DNA of 64,000 bases from the NCBI RefSeq assembly GCF_040802235.1, contig NC_133164.1, positions 116,330,302 through 116,394,301 on the forward strand, in the 5' to 3' direction. This document shows, piece after piece, positions 13,216 to 25,745 of this stretch. How positions within the stretch are numbered: position 1 is the first letter of the stretch; the number at the start of each line of letters is the position of its first letter. A program made the translations under genes and the position numbers. Source of the DNA: Manis javanica. Taxonomy: Eukaryota; Chordata; Mammalia; Pholidota; Manidae. The notes below the pieces were generated by a model that was not told the DNA's origin, did no database searches, and worked only from the letters and a program-made list of their open reading frames with translations.

Positions 13216-13571
13216 TGTATTAGTCAACTGAGAGTGATATAACTTAATGACATTAATTGGATGGTTTAAACAACACACATTTATTTCTCAGAGTTCTGGA
13301 AGTCCAAGATCAAGGTGCTAGCCCATTAATCCTGGTGAGGGCTCTCTTCCTGGCTTGCAGATGGCATTTTCTTGCTGTGTCCTCAGTGGAGGGGAGGAAG
13401 AAAGTGGCTCTATGGTCTCTTAGAAGGTCACTAATCCTATCAAGAGGAACCCACCTTCATGACCTCATCTAGACCTAATTACCTCCCAAAGCCCCATGCC
13501 TAAATACCATCACACTGGGGTTTAAGACTTTAACACGAATTCTTGGGGAAACAAACATTTAGTCCAAAATA
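13216..13571 (-). mobile_element. MLT1-type MaLR solo LTR with 5-bp TSD
   Basis: Matches the reverse complement of an MLT1-group LTR. It starts 'tgtattagtcaactga', passes 'aacaacacacatttatttctcagagttctggaa' (which includes the complement of the polyadenylation signal) and ends in 'acctaattacctccc' and 'ttaagactttaacacgaattcttggg' blocks. The 5-bp string gccca lies at 13211-13215 and again at 13572-13576, as expected for this class. The 71-codon frame inside it is not a gene. Confidence 0.85.
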
Positions 13572-13599
13572 GCCCATTATGCTTCTCTGTCCTTTCTCT

Positions 13600-14580
13600 C
13601 TGGGTGATTTTCAATCACTATGTGCCAGGGACTCTAACACTGACATCTCCAATTAGACATCCTTTCTATGCGCCAAACCTGTATACCCAGCCTCTGTTTA
13701 ATATTTTTGCTTGGATACATCAGCACAGACTTCTCAAATGATGGTTCAGTTTGAACTCTTCATCCCCTCTTCTCACTAAATAAAGCCTCTATTTATTTAC
13801 CAAGTTGCTTAAGCCAGTATTATTGCCTGATAGTATAAACCCTTCTGAATTCCTTATCCTACCCATTCATTACATCACTGTGTCTGCTCTCCATCACTTC
13901 AATGTTTTTCTAAAATCAATTTACTTCATTTTATGGCCATTTCCACTATACTGGCTTAAGTTATCGTCATTACAAGAGTATCTACAGAACTGGTTTTCCT
14001 ACTTCTACTCCTGTGAAACACAAATTGATTCCAACACAGCAGCCACATATATCTTTTGAAAATGAAAATACAATTGTGCCAGATTTCTATGTAAAATCTT
14101 CTTAGTGGGTTTAATGTTGCCTTCAGGTAAAACTCAGACTATCCTAAAAAAAAAAACAGGATCATAAAGCTGTGCACTCAGGCTCCTGTCTACAAATCCA
14201 AAGTCAGCCATTCTAGCCATGCCAGGGGACTCAGAATTCACATCTGCTTTCTTAGTTCCTCAAATTTTTCAAGCATTTCCTCACCTTGGAACTTTTACAT
14301 ATGTCATTCTGCCTAGAAGCCTGGACCTATTCCCCATATGTCTAAATCTACATTTATCCTTAGGTCTCCGCCTAAAGTCTGCCAACTCAGGGAAGATCAC
14401 ACTGATGCCCCAGCACAAATTAGTCTCCCAAGTGATCCTTTTCAAGGTCACCTGTACTCTTCTTTCATGGAATTTATCATAATAACTTCTCGATCTCAAT
14501 TTGCTTTTGTCTGTTTACTCTTCTTCAAAAGATTATAAACTTCTTGAATGCAGACTTTTTTCTGTTTCATTCACCAGTGT
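13600..14580 (+). mobile_element. L2 LINE 3' portion, sense
   Basis: About 1 kb of old L2. Early blocks carry decayed 'cattacatcactgtgtctgctctccatcac' sequence. Later blocks follow the L2 3' order: 'cctcaccttggaacttttacatatg', 'cctagaagcctgg', 'gggaagatcacactgatgcc', then 'aagattataaacttcttgaatgcag' near the end. The overlapping small frames at 13805-14538 on both strands are decayed or chance frames and are not functional. Confidence 0.7.
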
Positions 14581-16124
14581 GGGAAAAAAATGTCTACTAC
14601 ATAGATGGTACCAGATATTTTTCACAGAGCAAAATATATTTGTCAAAATTAAAAAAATATGATTATTTAAAATCTATACTGCAGAGCACAGATTATCCAG
14701 CCTTCGAAGAAATGGATATGGAGATCTACAAAGTTTTAACCTACCAGACTGAGAGTCTGTTGAAATTTGAGGAAAAAAAAAAAACCTAAATGAAACAATG
14801 CCTTAATTTCTTTGCTGTAAGTGCTCTGGATCTAATATGAGGGTGATAACCATTTAAGAATTTAGACCTCCTCTGAATCGGTTTCCTCTACTACTCAACT
14901 CATTAACAGAGACATACGGGAGGTATGAGTGTGGATGTGTATAAGGAGAGTGAGAGAGAATTTAACATTAGAAATAGACTTAGAAAAAAATTAGCATGTC
15001 ATTAATTACCTGGAACAATTCAAGTGAATATTAATTAATAATGAAATTTCCCTGAGTAACTCACAGGACTCTACAAATCTCCTTTCCAGACCTAGGAAGT
15101 CCCTGCCAGTCTTTGCCTGCAAGCCCTGCTGTGGAGCTGAACATGCAGTGGTAACAGGCACATTTGCTCCCCTGATTGTAGGACCGTCCCCATGGGCCTG
15201 ATTCTGTCACAACTGACATGTGCATAATTCCACCAGAAGCCAGTGGCAGTTTTGCATGATTAAAGATGGCAGAATCAGGGCCATACATACATTTCCATGC
15301 AAATAGGCTTGAGAAAATAGTATACATTACATAAACATATTTAGAATGAATAAACACACTCAGCTAAACTTTCAAACATCTGTTCACGCTTGTGGCAGCA
15401 TCTCAAATTTGCATACCTAACTCCTTTTTAAATAGGGCTTAATTTTAGCCCTCTATATTAGATCATGGTACCCTTTTAACTCCAAAATACATAAGTTTCA
15501 TGGTACAGATGATGCTAATTTCCATTTATAAAACAAACCTGCACTGCCTTCAAGCTTTAGACTTCCTTCTGTGCTTTTATAAGAGGGAAGGACACAGCAG
15601 GGTCTATGATAGGGGGATAACTTTCATGCATATTCCAACTCAATCTATCTGTTATCAAGAAAATAACTGAGACTCACATTATTTGCATAACTATGCTTCC
15701 AGCCATATACAAAAGAAAATCTAACCACAAGATGCGTATTATGCCTACTTAACAGCATAAACCTGTCATTGCTTGTAGTTTATGTACCCTAGAGTTCAAA
15801 CAGCAGTGTAGTTACCACTGTTATTTTTTGTTTGTTTCCTTCTTTTATTCAACCTGCCATTCCACAGTCTCTATAGGTTTCTGCCAAAAATCATACAAAT
15901 ATGTAACATATGATCTAAGTAAAAAGACCAAGGCTTACACTGAAAGCAAAGTGTCAGAACAAGAACTACAGCTTCATTCCAAACACAGTAATGAGAATGA
16001 GCCCCTCCTATAAAGAAATTCTGGAACAGACAAAGCAGAGCCTCATTTGTTCCCATGGATAAAACCTATTTCCAAAAGGTATCAATTGTATAAAAGTTAT
16101 GACTAGCTAAAAAACAAATGAAGG
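14581..16124. other. Unassigned intergenic DNA
   Basis: No exon or named repeat was recognised. A-rich runs occur at about 14655 and 14775. The 98-codon antisense frame at 15061-15357 has no recognisable domain. Confidence 0.4.
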
Positions 16125-16430
16125 TGTAGGTAAAATTGTAACATTTCCAGAGTATCTCACCTGGCTTTAGTGTATTTGCATATCTTCAGGGGTGGAGAGA
16201 AGTTCATCTCCACATCAAAGGGTAATCACCTGGGCAAGGGAGGGCATGTCTGAACCTGAGAGTTTGAAGGGAGGGGCTTGCTTGCTTGCTTGCTTCTTCA
16301 GGAGCAGAGGAGAGCAGGCCCTGAACTGTACTTTGTAAGCAATAAATGGGTTTTAAACTTTATTTCTCCCTTTGAGTGATTAGGTTTATAGAAATATCTT
16401 GCCCCGGGATTTCCTCTCCCTGGACTTACA
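16125..16430 (+). mobile_element. Solo LTR, copy 1 of a three-copy family
   Basis: Begins TGTAGGTAAAATTG and ends CTTACA. It contains the polyadenylation signal in 'gcaataaatgggtt' and is closely similar to 24877-25147 and 61332-61660. Flanking pentamers are gaagg (16120-16124) and gaaag (16431-16435), a near-perfect 5-bp TSD. A (GCTT)n stretch at about 16278-16297 is unique to this copy. No gag, pol or env is attached, so it is a solo LTR left by recombination. Class is uncertain: a TG...CA element with 5-bp TSDs. Confidence 0.8.
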
Positions 16431-16939
16431 GAAAGGTAGCAAAATATGCCACCCCAAAAATTGCTACTTTGGTATTAAAATTATTTTCAGCTGAACCAAT
16501 TAAAAAGCAGCAAATGCAGGACAAGCTTTCTCTATCTTCTGCCTTTTCTGCCTAAAGGCAGGGCTATACATTCTTGTACTGGAGGCAGACTCTTTTCAGC
16601 CCATTTGCAAACAGAACTTACTATGTTAGTTTCCTAACATATATTTATTTTCCCACAGTTTGCCACACTTGGACACTTAAAACTGCTATTCTTTGTCCTG
16701 TCATTTCTCTACAAATGCACTATTCTTTGTTGAAGACGCTATATATAAACCAGAGTTCTAAGTCATGGATTTGAGTTACTCTTCATGTTTCTCTCTTGAT
16801 GTTCACTGCATACATTAATAGAATCTTTAAAATATTGATATTTCTTCCTACAACTATGTCTTTAAAAAGAGAAATGAATTATGTAAATACTGTGACCAAT
16901 TATTGGAAAATAATTACTAAAATACATTGAGGTTAAGTC
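16431..16939. other. Unassigned intergenic DNA
   Basis: About 500 bp of AT-rich sequence between the solo LTR and an L2 tail. A 66-codon frame at 16574-16774 has no recognisable domain. Confidence 0.35.
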
Positions 16940-17120
16940 AAAGTCACTTATTCATTCATTCAGCACATAATTACTTGGATCTAATAACACTCCACTAATC
17001 TGCAGGAACATGCTTTTTAATGCTGAATGAAGATAGGCCCAGTTTCACAAAACTTACGATCTAAGATGGATACAAACAAGAGACAATTAAAATATGTTGT
17101 GCCAGTTCCATGATGGAGTA
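16940..17120 (-). mobile_element. L2 LINE 3' tail, antisense
   Basis: Starts with 'ttcattcattcagcaca', the complement of the L2 terminal repeat. It continues through decayed versions of the 'gatacaaacaagagacaattaa' and 'gccagttccatgatggag' blocks. Boundaries are approximate. Confidence 0.6.
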
Positions 17121-17149
17121 CTAATACAAAATTAAAATGTGTTACCAAC

Positions 17150-17420
17150 ATTAAGATTTCTTTGATTAAAGATGGCTGAATCTCCAGATATCCCAGCCAA
17201 GGTGCAAGATGTGGCAGCAGAGCCCTGAAGGTACCTCCAAACCAACCCATCTGCTGGACTTACACCACAGAGTGACAGTTGCCAATGCCCCTAGAGTCAA
17301 ACACTTGCCCAATTTGTGTTTTCAACCAACTTTTTTTTGAGATATTATGAAATGACTATTCTTTAAGTCTCCGTGTTTTGGAATAATTTATGATGACTCA
17401 TCAATAGATAACTAATACCA
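17150..17420 (+). mobile_element. MLT1-type MaLR LTR, 3' part, probable
   Basis: The right end ('gagatattatgaaatgactattctttaagtctccgtgttttgg' followed by 'aatagataactaatacc') matches the conserved terminus of MLT1 LTRs in sense orientation. The left part is too decayed to define, and no TSD was found. Confidence 0.5.
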
Positions 17421-19030
17421 TATACTTTACCTGGAAATATGGTGCTGCTTTAACTAAAACTGAAGCATAAGGCGCTGGCTTTGGGACTATGAGGCAAGCA
17501 GAAGCCAGAAGAAATATAAGGCCTCAGGAAATTCTTGGTGATAGTTAAAAAGACAATAATGAAATTATTTCTGGGGGCTAGATAAATGGGCAGCAGGTTT
17601 GTTAATGTATCTAATGACCTGTTGTATTTGGCTAAGATTTCCATGTTGAAAAACGCTAAGTAGTTATTTTAGGCACACATGAGAGGTGTGTTTAGAGAAA
17701 CTTGTGCCAAAAAAGGTAACTGTTCAGTTTTAAGCAGAATTTAGAAAAGAGATAAAGGAACCAGGGATTACTGGGGTCAAATTAAAGCTGTTTTGCATGC
17801 CCAGTCTCTCCCTTGAGAAGCTCCTTAAGTAAGAAATGGCTGCAAGGCAGAGGTCAAATCCATAGTACTCCAATGAAACATGGACTAAAGGGTAAGGTCT
17901 TAACTCTGTAGCTTGAAGAATTTTTACAGGTATTTCAAGATGTAAAAGTAGGCATAGTTGGGTTTCTAAGAATCCTAAGGACATGCATGTTAGAACAACT
18001 TAAAGTCAAAAAGTCTTCTAAGAATCTAAATGTATAGTTCACATAGTACACTGACTTTCAGCATAAAGTGTAAATAAGTCTAGACTAAAATGAATGTGAT
18101 TTTTACCTAATGAATTAAATGATAGTTCAGTTCACAGCAATTCCACAGTTCTTAAAGTAAATTGTAAACACTTTGCATGGAAAAGACAGAGATTACATAA
18201 TGTTAAAAAAAAAGAGGTTTTTGTACCCTCAAACTATTAATAAGATGCAGGCTGAGAAAGCTACTCAGTTTTAAATTCAAATGAGAGGGTAGAATCAAGG
18301 GTCTCTATAGTAAAGTCAAGACGCACAGCAAGTATTTTCCAGGCAGTAGACCTGGACCCTATACAAGAAACTGGCAACATGTACCCAATAGATTTCAAAA
18401 TTACTATGAACTATTAATAACTGTATGTCCTTTGTTTTTTACCTTTTGAATGGAAATCTCTATTATAGTCACCCTATGCCTCTCTTATAGTATATTGGTT
18501 GTATGGGGGTTGAGGAGACAGGCAACAGGTCTCTATAGTTCACAGGTCTCAGCTGGAGTGAAACTGTTCTCCGATTGAACCTAAGAAAACACACAGAAGG
18601 GACCTAGTAGAAACCTGGAATTGTTACAGATATCATTCAAGAACTTGTGCCAAGCTATTCTGAATTTGTGATTTATGAAACAGTATATATGTTATGTAAC
18701 TGAAGCATAGCAAATTAAAGCTTTTAAATTAATTTTTTCAATTATTATAATAGATTGATCAAGTTGAAGAGCACTTAGAAAACAACCTGAGCAGGCTAGT
18801 GTGCACCTAGAAGTGATCCAGATGACCTTTTGAACCAATGACATGATGCAATGACGCTTTGGGGGCTGAGACCAATGAACTGATTTTGCATGTGGGAAGG
18901 ATAATTTGTAACCAGTGGGCAGACTCTAGTATATGAAAATGACCACAATATTTTTGATATTTCTTCAAGTGAGAGAGAGACTTCAATTTTAATCTCCATG
19001 AATTTGGCTTGTTCTGTCACTTTTCTGCGA
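17421..19030. other. Unassigned intergenic DNA
   Basis: No gene seen. The small antisense frames at 17450-17984 and 18796-19020 have no domain. The last 200 bp may be a decayed 5' part of the following MLT1 LTR. Confidence 0.4.
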
Positions 19031-19034
19031 ATAA

Positions 19035-19475
19035 ACCACTATAGATATGACACTGTCAATTTCCTGGGTGAGGCCTTAAGTATTTGGCAAATTTCTTTTA
19101 TTGTCTCTTGGAACACTAGCTCAAAGCAAAAAATAAAAATAAAAAACTGCCAGTAAGAAGTCCAACCACCCTGAGACTGCCATGGAAGAGAGGCCATGTG
19201 TGGCTATGGCGATCAGCAGTCCGACTTGAGTTCAGTTCTCCTGCTAGTCCTGCCAAGACACCCGAGATACGAACAGAGCCAAACGGACTCTCCAGGCCTG
19301 CCCATCGGCCAAGTGCACACCAGTAAGTGACCTCAGCCGATGCCGCATGGAGCAAAAGAAAAGCCAATGAGTCCTGTCCAAAACTCTGATCAAACGAAAC
19401 AAAACAAAAAACAAACACCATGAGATATAATAAAATGTTTGTTATCTTAAGACACTAAATATTGGACTAATTTGA
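19035..19475 (+). mobile_element. MLT1-type MaLR LTR
   Basis: In order: 'gacactgtcaatttcctgg', 'ttgtctcttggaacactagc', a middle with 'ccatggaagagaggccatgtg' and 'gtgacctcagccgatgccgcatggagc', and the terminal 'gagatataataaaatgtttg' to 'cttaagacactaaatattgg' block. This is the MLT1 layout. The 101-codon antisense frame at 19116-19421 lies entirely inside it and is not a gene. Confidence 0.75.
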
Positions 19476-21305
19476 TAAGAAAAATTAGGCAATCAGAACA
19501 CGGGATTATAAAGATCTAGCTTTGAGTTACATAAAAATAGACATTTGAAAAATATAGAAGATAGTGTTTAAAAGTTATTACTCGGTCCAAATTATCTTGG
19601 TGTTGGCTTTTTTTTCATTTTATATATTTTTGAAATTCTACATCACTTAAAGATACTGATTACAGTATTCAGAGTGTTCATTGTACAGGCTATTTTTAAA
19701 GAATGGGAAAAATGCAGGAGCAATATTATCAGTTGATGTCTAGGTATATATATTTAGAGAAAAAATCAACAATAAATTGCATGGAATTTGTTATTAGTAT
19801 AGACATTAATAACCATTTTACACCACTCTTTTGAGATAAATTAAAAGAAATAATGAAGGGTATCTTAAATTGTACTCTTATATTTATTATTAGGTAAATC
19901 ATATGCCTAATTTTGAATAGGAATTTTATTTTTCTTTTCAGTGATTACTTAACTTATACCTATTTAACAGAAGATCAAGGAATTCTCCCTCCTGAGCTTA
20001 TAAACAAAGTAGATAAAACATGTTTTACTGCTTTCTAAGCTTACTGGTATAACCTTAGTAATGTTCAATACAGAATAATCTAAAATCATATTTATAAGTT
20101 TATAACCTATATTCTTAATATAGAATACGCAATGTATAATGAATAAAGCATACTGATAACAGTCAGATAGAGATCTCTCTAAGAGTTTTATTACAAAGGC
20201 CACTCTAAAAGAATACCATGGATTTTATAGATTTTGCAGAAAGAGGAAAGTAATCAGTAAAATCTACAAATGAGGAAGGTAGTGAGGGTTATTTGAAGGA
20301 CAACTTTAGGAAGCAGACTCTCCGAGATATGTAATCTTCTGTTCTACTGCTGTGCTTCATAAAGATGCCTCTGAATTCAACCAAATGTGATCATTTTCAA
20401 AATATAACTGATATGATTCCATACATGGTCTTAATAAAATTTTATTATACTTTCTCATCAGTAACTAGGCAGATTTTTATGTAGGTACATTAAAAAGGAA
20501 GAAAGAAAAAGAAAGCTCTTCCACAAATAGCATATGAGAAATAGGTGCTTCTGATTATTTCATAGAAAATGTTTCCATGCATTTTATATAACACCAACTT
20601 TTTATTCATCCACAAAATTACAATTTTATATAAATTTATCAGTTAAGTGTGCATGTGATAATTATAAGAATTAGCATGATGAAATTCATTATATGAATTC
20701 TATATTAATGTGTTGGATATTACTGTATATCTTTATTGCAGTTAATTTTGAACTCTTGCCTTAAGAGTATGTTAATATTTACACATGGAAGAATTTTGAC
20801 ATCAAAAATCAAAATCGTTTACCTGTATTGGACTATTTCAATAATAAATAGAATGCCCTAAATTAATAGGTATTCATGGAAGCAATACATTTAGTAAGCA
20901 AGAAAGACATGCAGTTCTTTTTAAGTAAGGTGTTCAGTCATATTGGTTGTTCATGCTCTTTGAATTACTTTTTGGGGGATATAGCACATGGTTTTACTCT
21001 AATCCTTTAATCATTTCTTGTCAAATGACTCACAATATTTTTACCCATTTTTGAGCCAAGGTAGAAAAAGAATCCTGTGATAAAGTAACTAAGCAACGAG
21101 AGCTAGTAGCAATGTAAGAATTAGAACCATGACTTTCTTCTCTAAAACTGTGCTTTCCCTTACCCTCCTGACTGTCTTTCAAGGAAATCACCATTAGTGA
21201 ACACAAAACTTATTTTACAGGATCAAGAAAAAGAAAACTAAGACTTTTTGATCTCTTAACATTCCACAATTACATTCTTTTTTATTTAAAATTCATACTT
21301 TTCCA
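19476..21305. other. Unassigned AT-rich intergenic DNA
   Basis: Very AT-rich, with no gene or confident repeat. About 21080-21165 has a weak resemblance to a MIR 5' part in antisense ('gagctagtagcaatgtaagaattagaaccatgac'), not strong enough to call separately. Confidence 0.4.
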
Positions 21306-21400
21306 ATAAGATTGTCATTGTAATCCTCATATTGCTGATGAGGAAACAGAGGCTGAGAAAGGTTAGAAAATAGCCTAAGAGTAAACAGAACCATTATTCA
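21306..21400 (-). repeat. MIR SINE fragment, antisense
   Basis: 'tgatgaggaaacagaggctgagaaaggttag' followed by 'agcctaagagtaaacag' is the reverse complement of the MIR core. Confidence 0.75.
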
Positions 21401-23689
21401 ATTTGAAATAAAGTATGTGAACAAAATATACAAAGATCTCTTCACCATTGTATCCACTTTCTGTGTGTAAGTTCCCCCAAATTGTGTCATCTTCAGTCAC
21501 AGCACAAAATATGCACAGACCTGGTGTTTATCAATGGCACCATAGATGAAATGAGTATATTTAAAAAAATCAAAACCACACCCATTATTGTTAAACCAAT
21601 TTTTATTTCTTTTTTTCTGGATCCAAAGCTAGGATTCCCATCACTCATTTGCAAGAATATATACCTATATTTCCAATACTGTATTGTCTGGGAGCTAAAA
21701 TCCCTTTCTCCTGAGAAGGGCTCAGTAGTCTCCATGGTATCAGGCTATTTTGTTGATAGTATTATGTTTTTTCTTGGTATAGACTGGAAGGAAGTTCTAG
21801 GGTGTGGTGAGAATGGGACTCTTTAAGAGCCTGATTTCCTTTACCTATTATACATCTGCATTATATAACCACTAAGATTATTAGCAAATTTAGGACAACA
21901 CCTTATGTTATACCAATAGTGGCAATGGTTTCAAATTTGAGTAAGTGTAACTGATTGATGGGGAAGGAACGGAAAAGTGAACTAAGCTGAGTATAAATGA
22001 AGATTGAACTGGCTGCACCCCTGCTTGGCATAACAGAGACTACTGTCTCTAGTTAAGCTTTAGCTACCACTTCTGGGACAAACCATCAGAAATGCTGCTT
22101 GTACCCCAACAGGAGGGAAAATACCACCCCACACCTCAGGAGGAGCTGCAGGCTTTTAGACAAGTTCCTATTCCTCTTCCATTTACCATCCTTACCTACT
22201 TCTGATGAGAAGCTTCACCTCCATTTTCCCTCAATATTGAGAAGTCATGGACATTGGCACTGAAATAAATAACATGAAAGATATCCGCTTTCCTTTTCAT
22301 TAAGTAAGACAGAGCCTGAGAGAGCACTTCAACCAGATTACAGTCGACTGATGACTTGGGTAACAGTCCTCCACATCCTCAATACACTGGCAAAATCTTT
22401 CCCCATACCCTTAAGTGATATGTATGAACAGGTGAATAAAAGCTGCCTTTATCTGCATAACTAGATAGAACAAACTAAAGGTATTTGAAAGATTATGTCA
22501 CTTAAAAATAATTTTTCCTATTTTTGACTAAGTGATAATGTTGATGCAGTCAAAGCTAATGAGCATGTTCACTTTAGTACTCATACCAAAATTTGTATCC
22601 TTTCAATTTGATGCAAATTTGGGGTATATATTTTGGGTAGGAAAAACATTCACCAGATAATTTATGATCATTAGTTTAAAAGAGATATCCTAGTTGGTTT
22701 CAGTGAATGAAGTGCTTGAACATTGCTATGAAGGTTTGTATTATCAAGAAAAAGGTAATGTGCAGATTTGATCATTAAGTACATTAATTGCAAGTAAACC
22801 TAGACAAATATTTGTGTCTTCCCCTATTTTTTTCCCAAACTCTTTTGGTAAAGTTTTTATGTGTCTTTTTTCCTTTATCCCATAAGAACACCCTCTTGGC
22901 AGTTAACCAAAGTTACTACTGAGTTGGAGTGGAATGAAGACATGCAGAAGAAGGTTTGAGCAGCTGGGACTCTACAAAATCTCTTTCTATTGCTTCATTC
23001 AAAATTCCTGTTTGAACTCAAACAGCTGGATGCCTGAGTGTCTCCCGTAGTTTCATTATTTTTAATAAAAGGGAAAACTAACAAGAAATGAAATAGAAAA
23101 ACTATGAATGTAACAATAAAAAACAAAAATGTGGTTCTTTATGATTTTTCTCAATGAAGATTATTTCCCTAATCCTAAGTGTTGGCTCTTTCCTGCACTA
23201 TATGTGTTGGCTCTGAATTCTTAAAACAGTTCAACTAGCCTTCAATTATATAACTGCATATTATTTCAATGATTCTGGCATTGTTAATCTCTTCCTCATT
23301 AGTTTATGTAAAATGTATTCATAAGTACATTCTATACGCAGGCATTACGCTGAGAAATGGCCCCAACTTAAAAAAAAAGTAGATTCTATTATGAAACACA
23401 ATGACATGAATATATTTAAATAGTGAAAATTATAAGTACACATAAAGCATGCAATATACACTATGACAATGGTTGATTTCAGTTAAGTTCATAAATATCT
23501 GAGTACCTCCTCTCTTGCACGTGTTTCTCCCTAGAGATTGCACAAATTAATAAATCAGACATACTACATGATATGTAACATGGCAATAGACATGCCAGCA
23601 AAACATGTCAGGGCAATATTACGAATACATTCACAGTATTAGGAGATGAGCCACCTCCAGATGTATCCATGGACTGTGCATTTGAAAGG
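21401..23689. other. Unassigned intergenic DNA
   Basis: A 114-codon plus frame (21482-21826) and an 80-codon minus frame (21493-21735) overlap here without any recognisable domain. About 22000-22440 is less AT-rich and has the look of an old LTR, with AATAAA at 22264 and near 22434, but no family could be named. Confidence 0.4.
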
Positions 23690-24130
23690 ATAGCAGACCT
23701 GAATCTCCAAAGACAGGTAGAAGGTGGCTAATAAACAATGGAAAAAAAGGGGCTCTCTAGACAGAGGAATTAATGATGAGAGAGATACAGAGGTGTAAGA
23801 TGGTATGGTGTGGTCAGGAAATGATCACAATTTTGTATTTTGAGAATGTGATGTACAAAAAGAAAGTGGATTTGAGTGGGAACAAAGTCTTGGAGGTCAT
23901 GACACTCTGTGGGATGGGACCTAGGTAACTTTAGATCTTAACCTGAAGGGAGAAGGGTGATACTGAATCATCATATTGTTTTACTTAGGGAATTCATTTC
24001 TTTAGAAGGAATGAAAAGGATGGACTGATGAACTGGTGGAAAGAAGGCTGAGAAGTTAAGTCAGTGAGACTATAAGGAGACATGTGCTTGGGAAAATGAT
24101 GAATTCTAGAGCATACCTGGCAACAAACAA
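23690..24130 (-). mobile_element. L2 LINE fragment, antisense, probable
   Basis: 'agagatacagaggtgtaagatgg' and 'gtgtggtcaggaaatgatcacaatttt' look like decayed reverse complement of the L2 3' half. So do the later 'gggaattcatttctttagaaggaatg' and 'gatggactgatgaactggtgg' blocks. Divergence is high and limits are approximate. Confidence 0.5.
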
Positions 24131-24871
24131 TCAGCAATTCATGGTTGATTGGATGTAGTGGTTAGGGGAGAGTTTGGGACAAAAGGGATAAAACAAATTC
24201 TATAAAAGGAAGAACTGATAAAAATGTAATATTTATTGAGCTAGTCTTTGACATATAAGTTCTAAGAAATGGACCAGAACTATTCCAGATTTCCTTGTTG
24301 ATTATATGAAATGATAGAATATAGATCCACAACTTGGGTATTTTAAGGGGTATATTTTATTACCTTTCATTCTATGAGAAAAGCTATCTAAAGTGAGACA
24401 GAAAAGACAGAGCATTTTTCAGGACCAAGATACAGCTCTTTCACTATAAAGCTACTCAATTTATCCTGGTTTTGATTGATCTTATCCACAAAGGAGACAG
24501 AAAATCCTTCAGAGTAAAAAGAGTTTGTGTGTGTTTCTAATCAGAGACTGCTCCATTTAATCAAGTTGTCAACCACCCAGAACCATTGTACTGATCAAGA
24601 TGTTGGAGATAACAGCAGAAAAACAGAACATGTATCTTTTTTCCTTGTCTACAGTAGGTATTAAGAGAGCTGTAATGAGTATATTATATGTCAGCTGTAG
24701 TAAATCCTCTGTGTAAAATACCTGTATAATTATGACAAAGGTAAATAATTATGCAAGCACTAAGGACAATTTTCATATATTTTTATTTACAGAGCCTTGA
24801 TTTCTTAAAGTATCTGGACAGCTTCACCACGTCAAAATAGGGACAGTTGGCTTAAGCAGGTGAGTGTAAAG
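24131..24871. other. Unassigned intergenic DNA
   Basis: No gene or named repeat was recognised. Confidence 0.4.
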
Positions 24872-24876
24872 CAAGC

Positions 24877-25147
24877 TGTGGGTAAAACTGCAATATTTCC
24901 AGAATCTCTCACCTGGCCTTAGTGCATCTCTATATCAATAGGTAATTACAAGGATGAGCAAGGGCTTATCTGGACCTGAGAGGTTGGGTGGGGTCTCTTC
25001 TTCTGCAGCTGGGTGGCAAGAGACAGGGGAAAGCAGAAGTGGACGACTGCTTGCAAGAAATAAATGGGTTTCTCCCACTTTATTCCTACCTTTGACTGAT
25101 TTCAGTTTCAAAGGTATTTTGCCCCAGGATTTTCCCCCAGAGTTACA
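24877..25147 (+). mobile_element. Solo LTR, copy 2, with 5-bp TSD
   Basis: Begins TGTGGGTAAAACTGC and ends GTTACA. It is homologous throughout to the LTRs at 16125 and 61332, with the same 'agaaataaatgggtttctcc' polyadenylation block and 'tattttgccccaggat' near the end. The pentamer caagc lies directly at both sides (24872-24876 and 25148-25152), fixing the limits. At 271 bp it is the shortest of the three. Open frames of 73 and 82 codons across it are shadows. Confidence 0.85.
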
Positions 25148-25394
25148 CAAGCCCACGGAAACATGTGGGTGCAGAATTTCGTACTCAAGGGAGGAACGGT
25201 GAAGATCCAGAACTCTGGAGTCTATACTAAAATTGCAAATTTTAACTGTAGGAGCTTGATTTAATTATTTTTTCTAAGACTTTTGGTGCCTTATTTTAAA
25301 AACAAATTTTTAAGTTAAATACGTCCTGTTGACAACAAAGCAATTGAAAGTCAACTTTGTTGGCTACTAGACCCTGATAGTCCTACAGAAGACA
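25148..25394. other. Unassigned intergenic DNA
   Basis: AT-rich sequence between two LTR-like stretches. Nothing recognised. Confidence 0.35.
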
Positions 25395-25745
25395 GGCAAG
25401 GCTCAGAACAGCATACAGACAAGGCTGCACTGATGGCACGAAATGACCATATACACCCCTCTTCTGAACTAGTGCCACTTGAATCCTCTTGTCTTCCAAA
25501 TAACCACTAGCATATATAACCATAAATTGCTCTTACCTCTTGCACTTCCCAATCTGGAACTGGCTCCTGCTTTTCTGTTTCCTTAGAATCTCCTACCACA
25601 AACCCGAACCTCTAGTGTAAGTCCCTCCTTACTCTGCTTCCTGTGACATTATCAAAGCTCCTCTCGGGACACCTTCTCCCACTCTGCAGCTAGTTAAATA
25701 AACTCAACTTTATTCAACTATGAAAGGCAGCCTTAGATCATTTTT
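25395..25745 (+). mobile_element. Possible old ERV LTR of unknown family
   Basis: Pyrimidine-rich sequence ending in 'agttaaataaactcaactttattcaac' resembles the poly-A region of an ERV1-type LTR. There is no homology I can name, no TSD and no paired copy. The call rests on composition and the signal layout only. Confidence 0.3.

Noticed and set aside
13805..14538. Cluster of small ORFs as exons
   Set aside because: They overlay a decayed L2 element on both strands and have no splice context.
19116..19421. 101-codon antisense ORF
   Set aside because: Lies entirely within an MLT1 LTR on the opposite strand.
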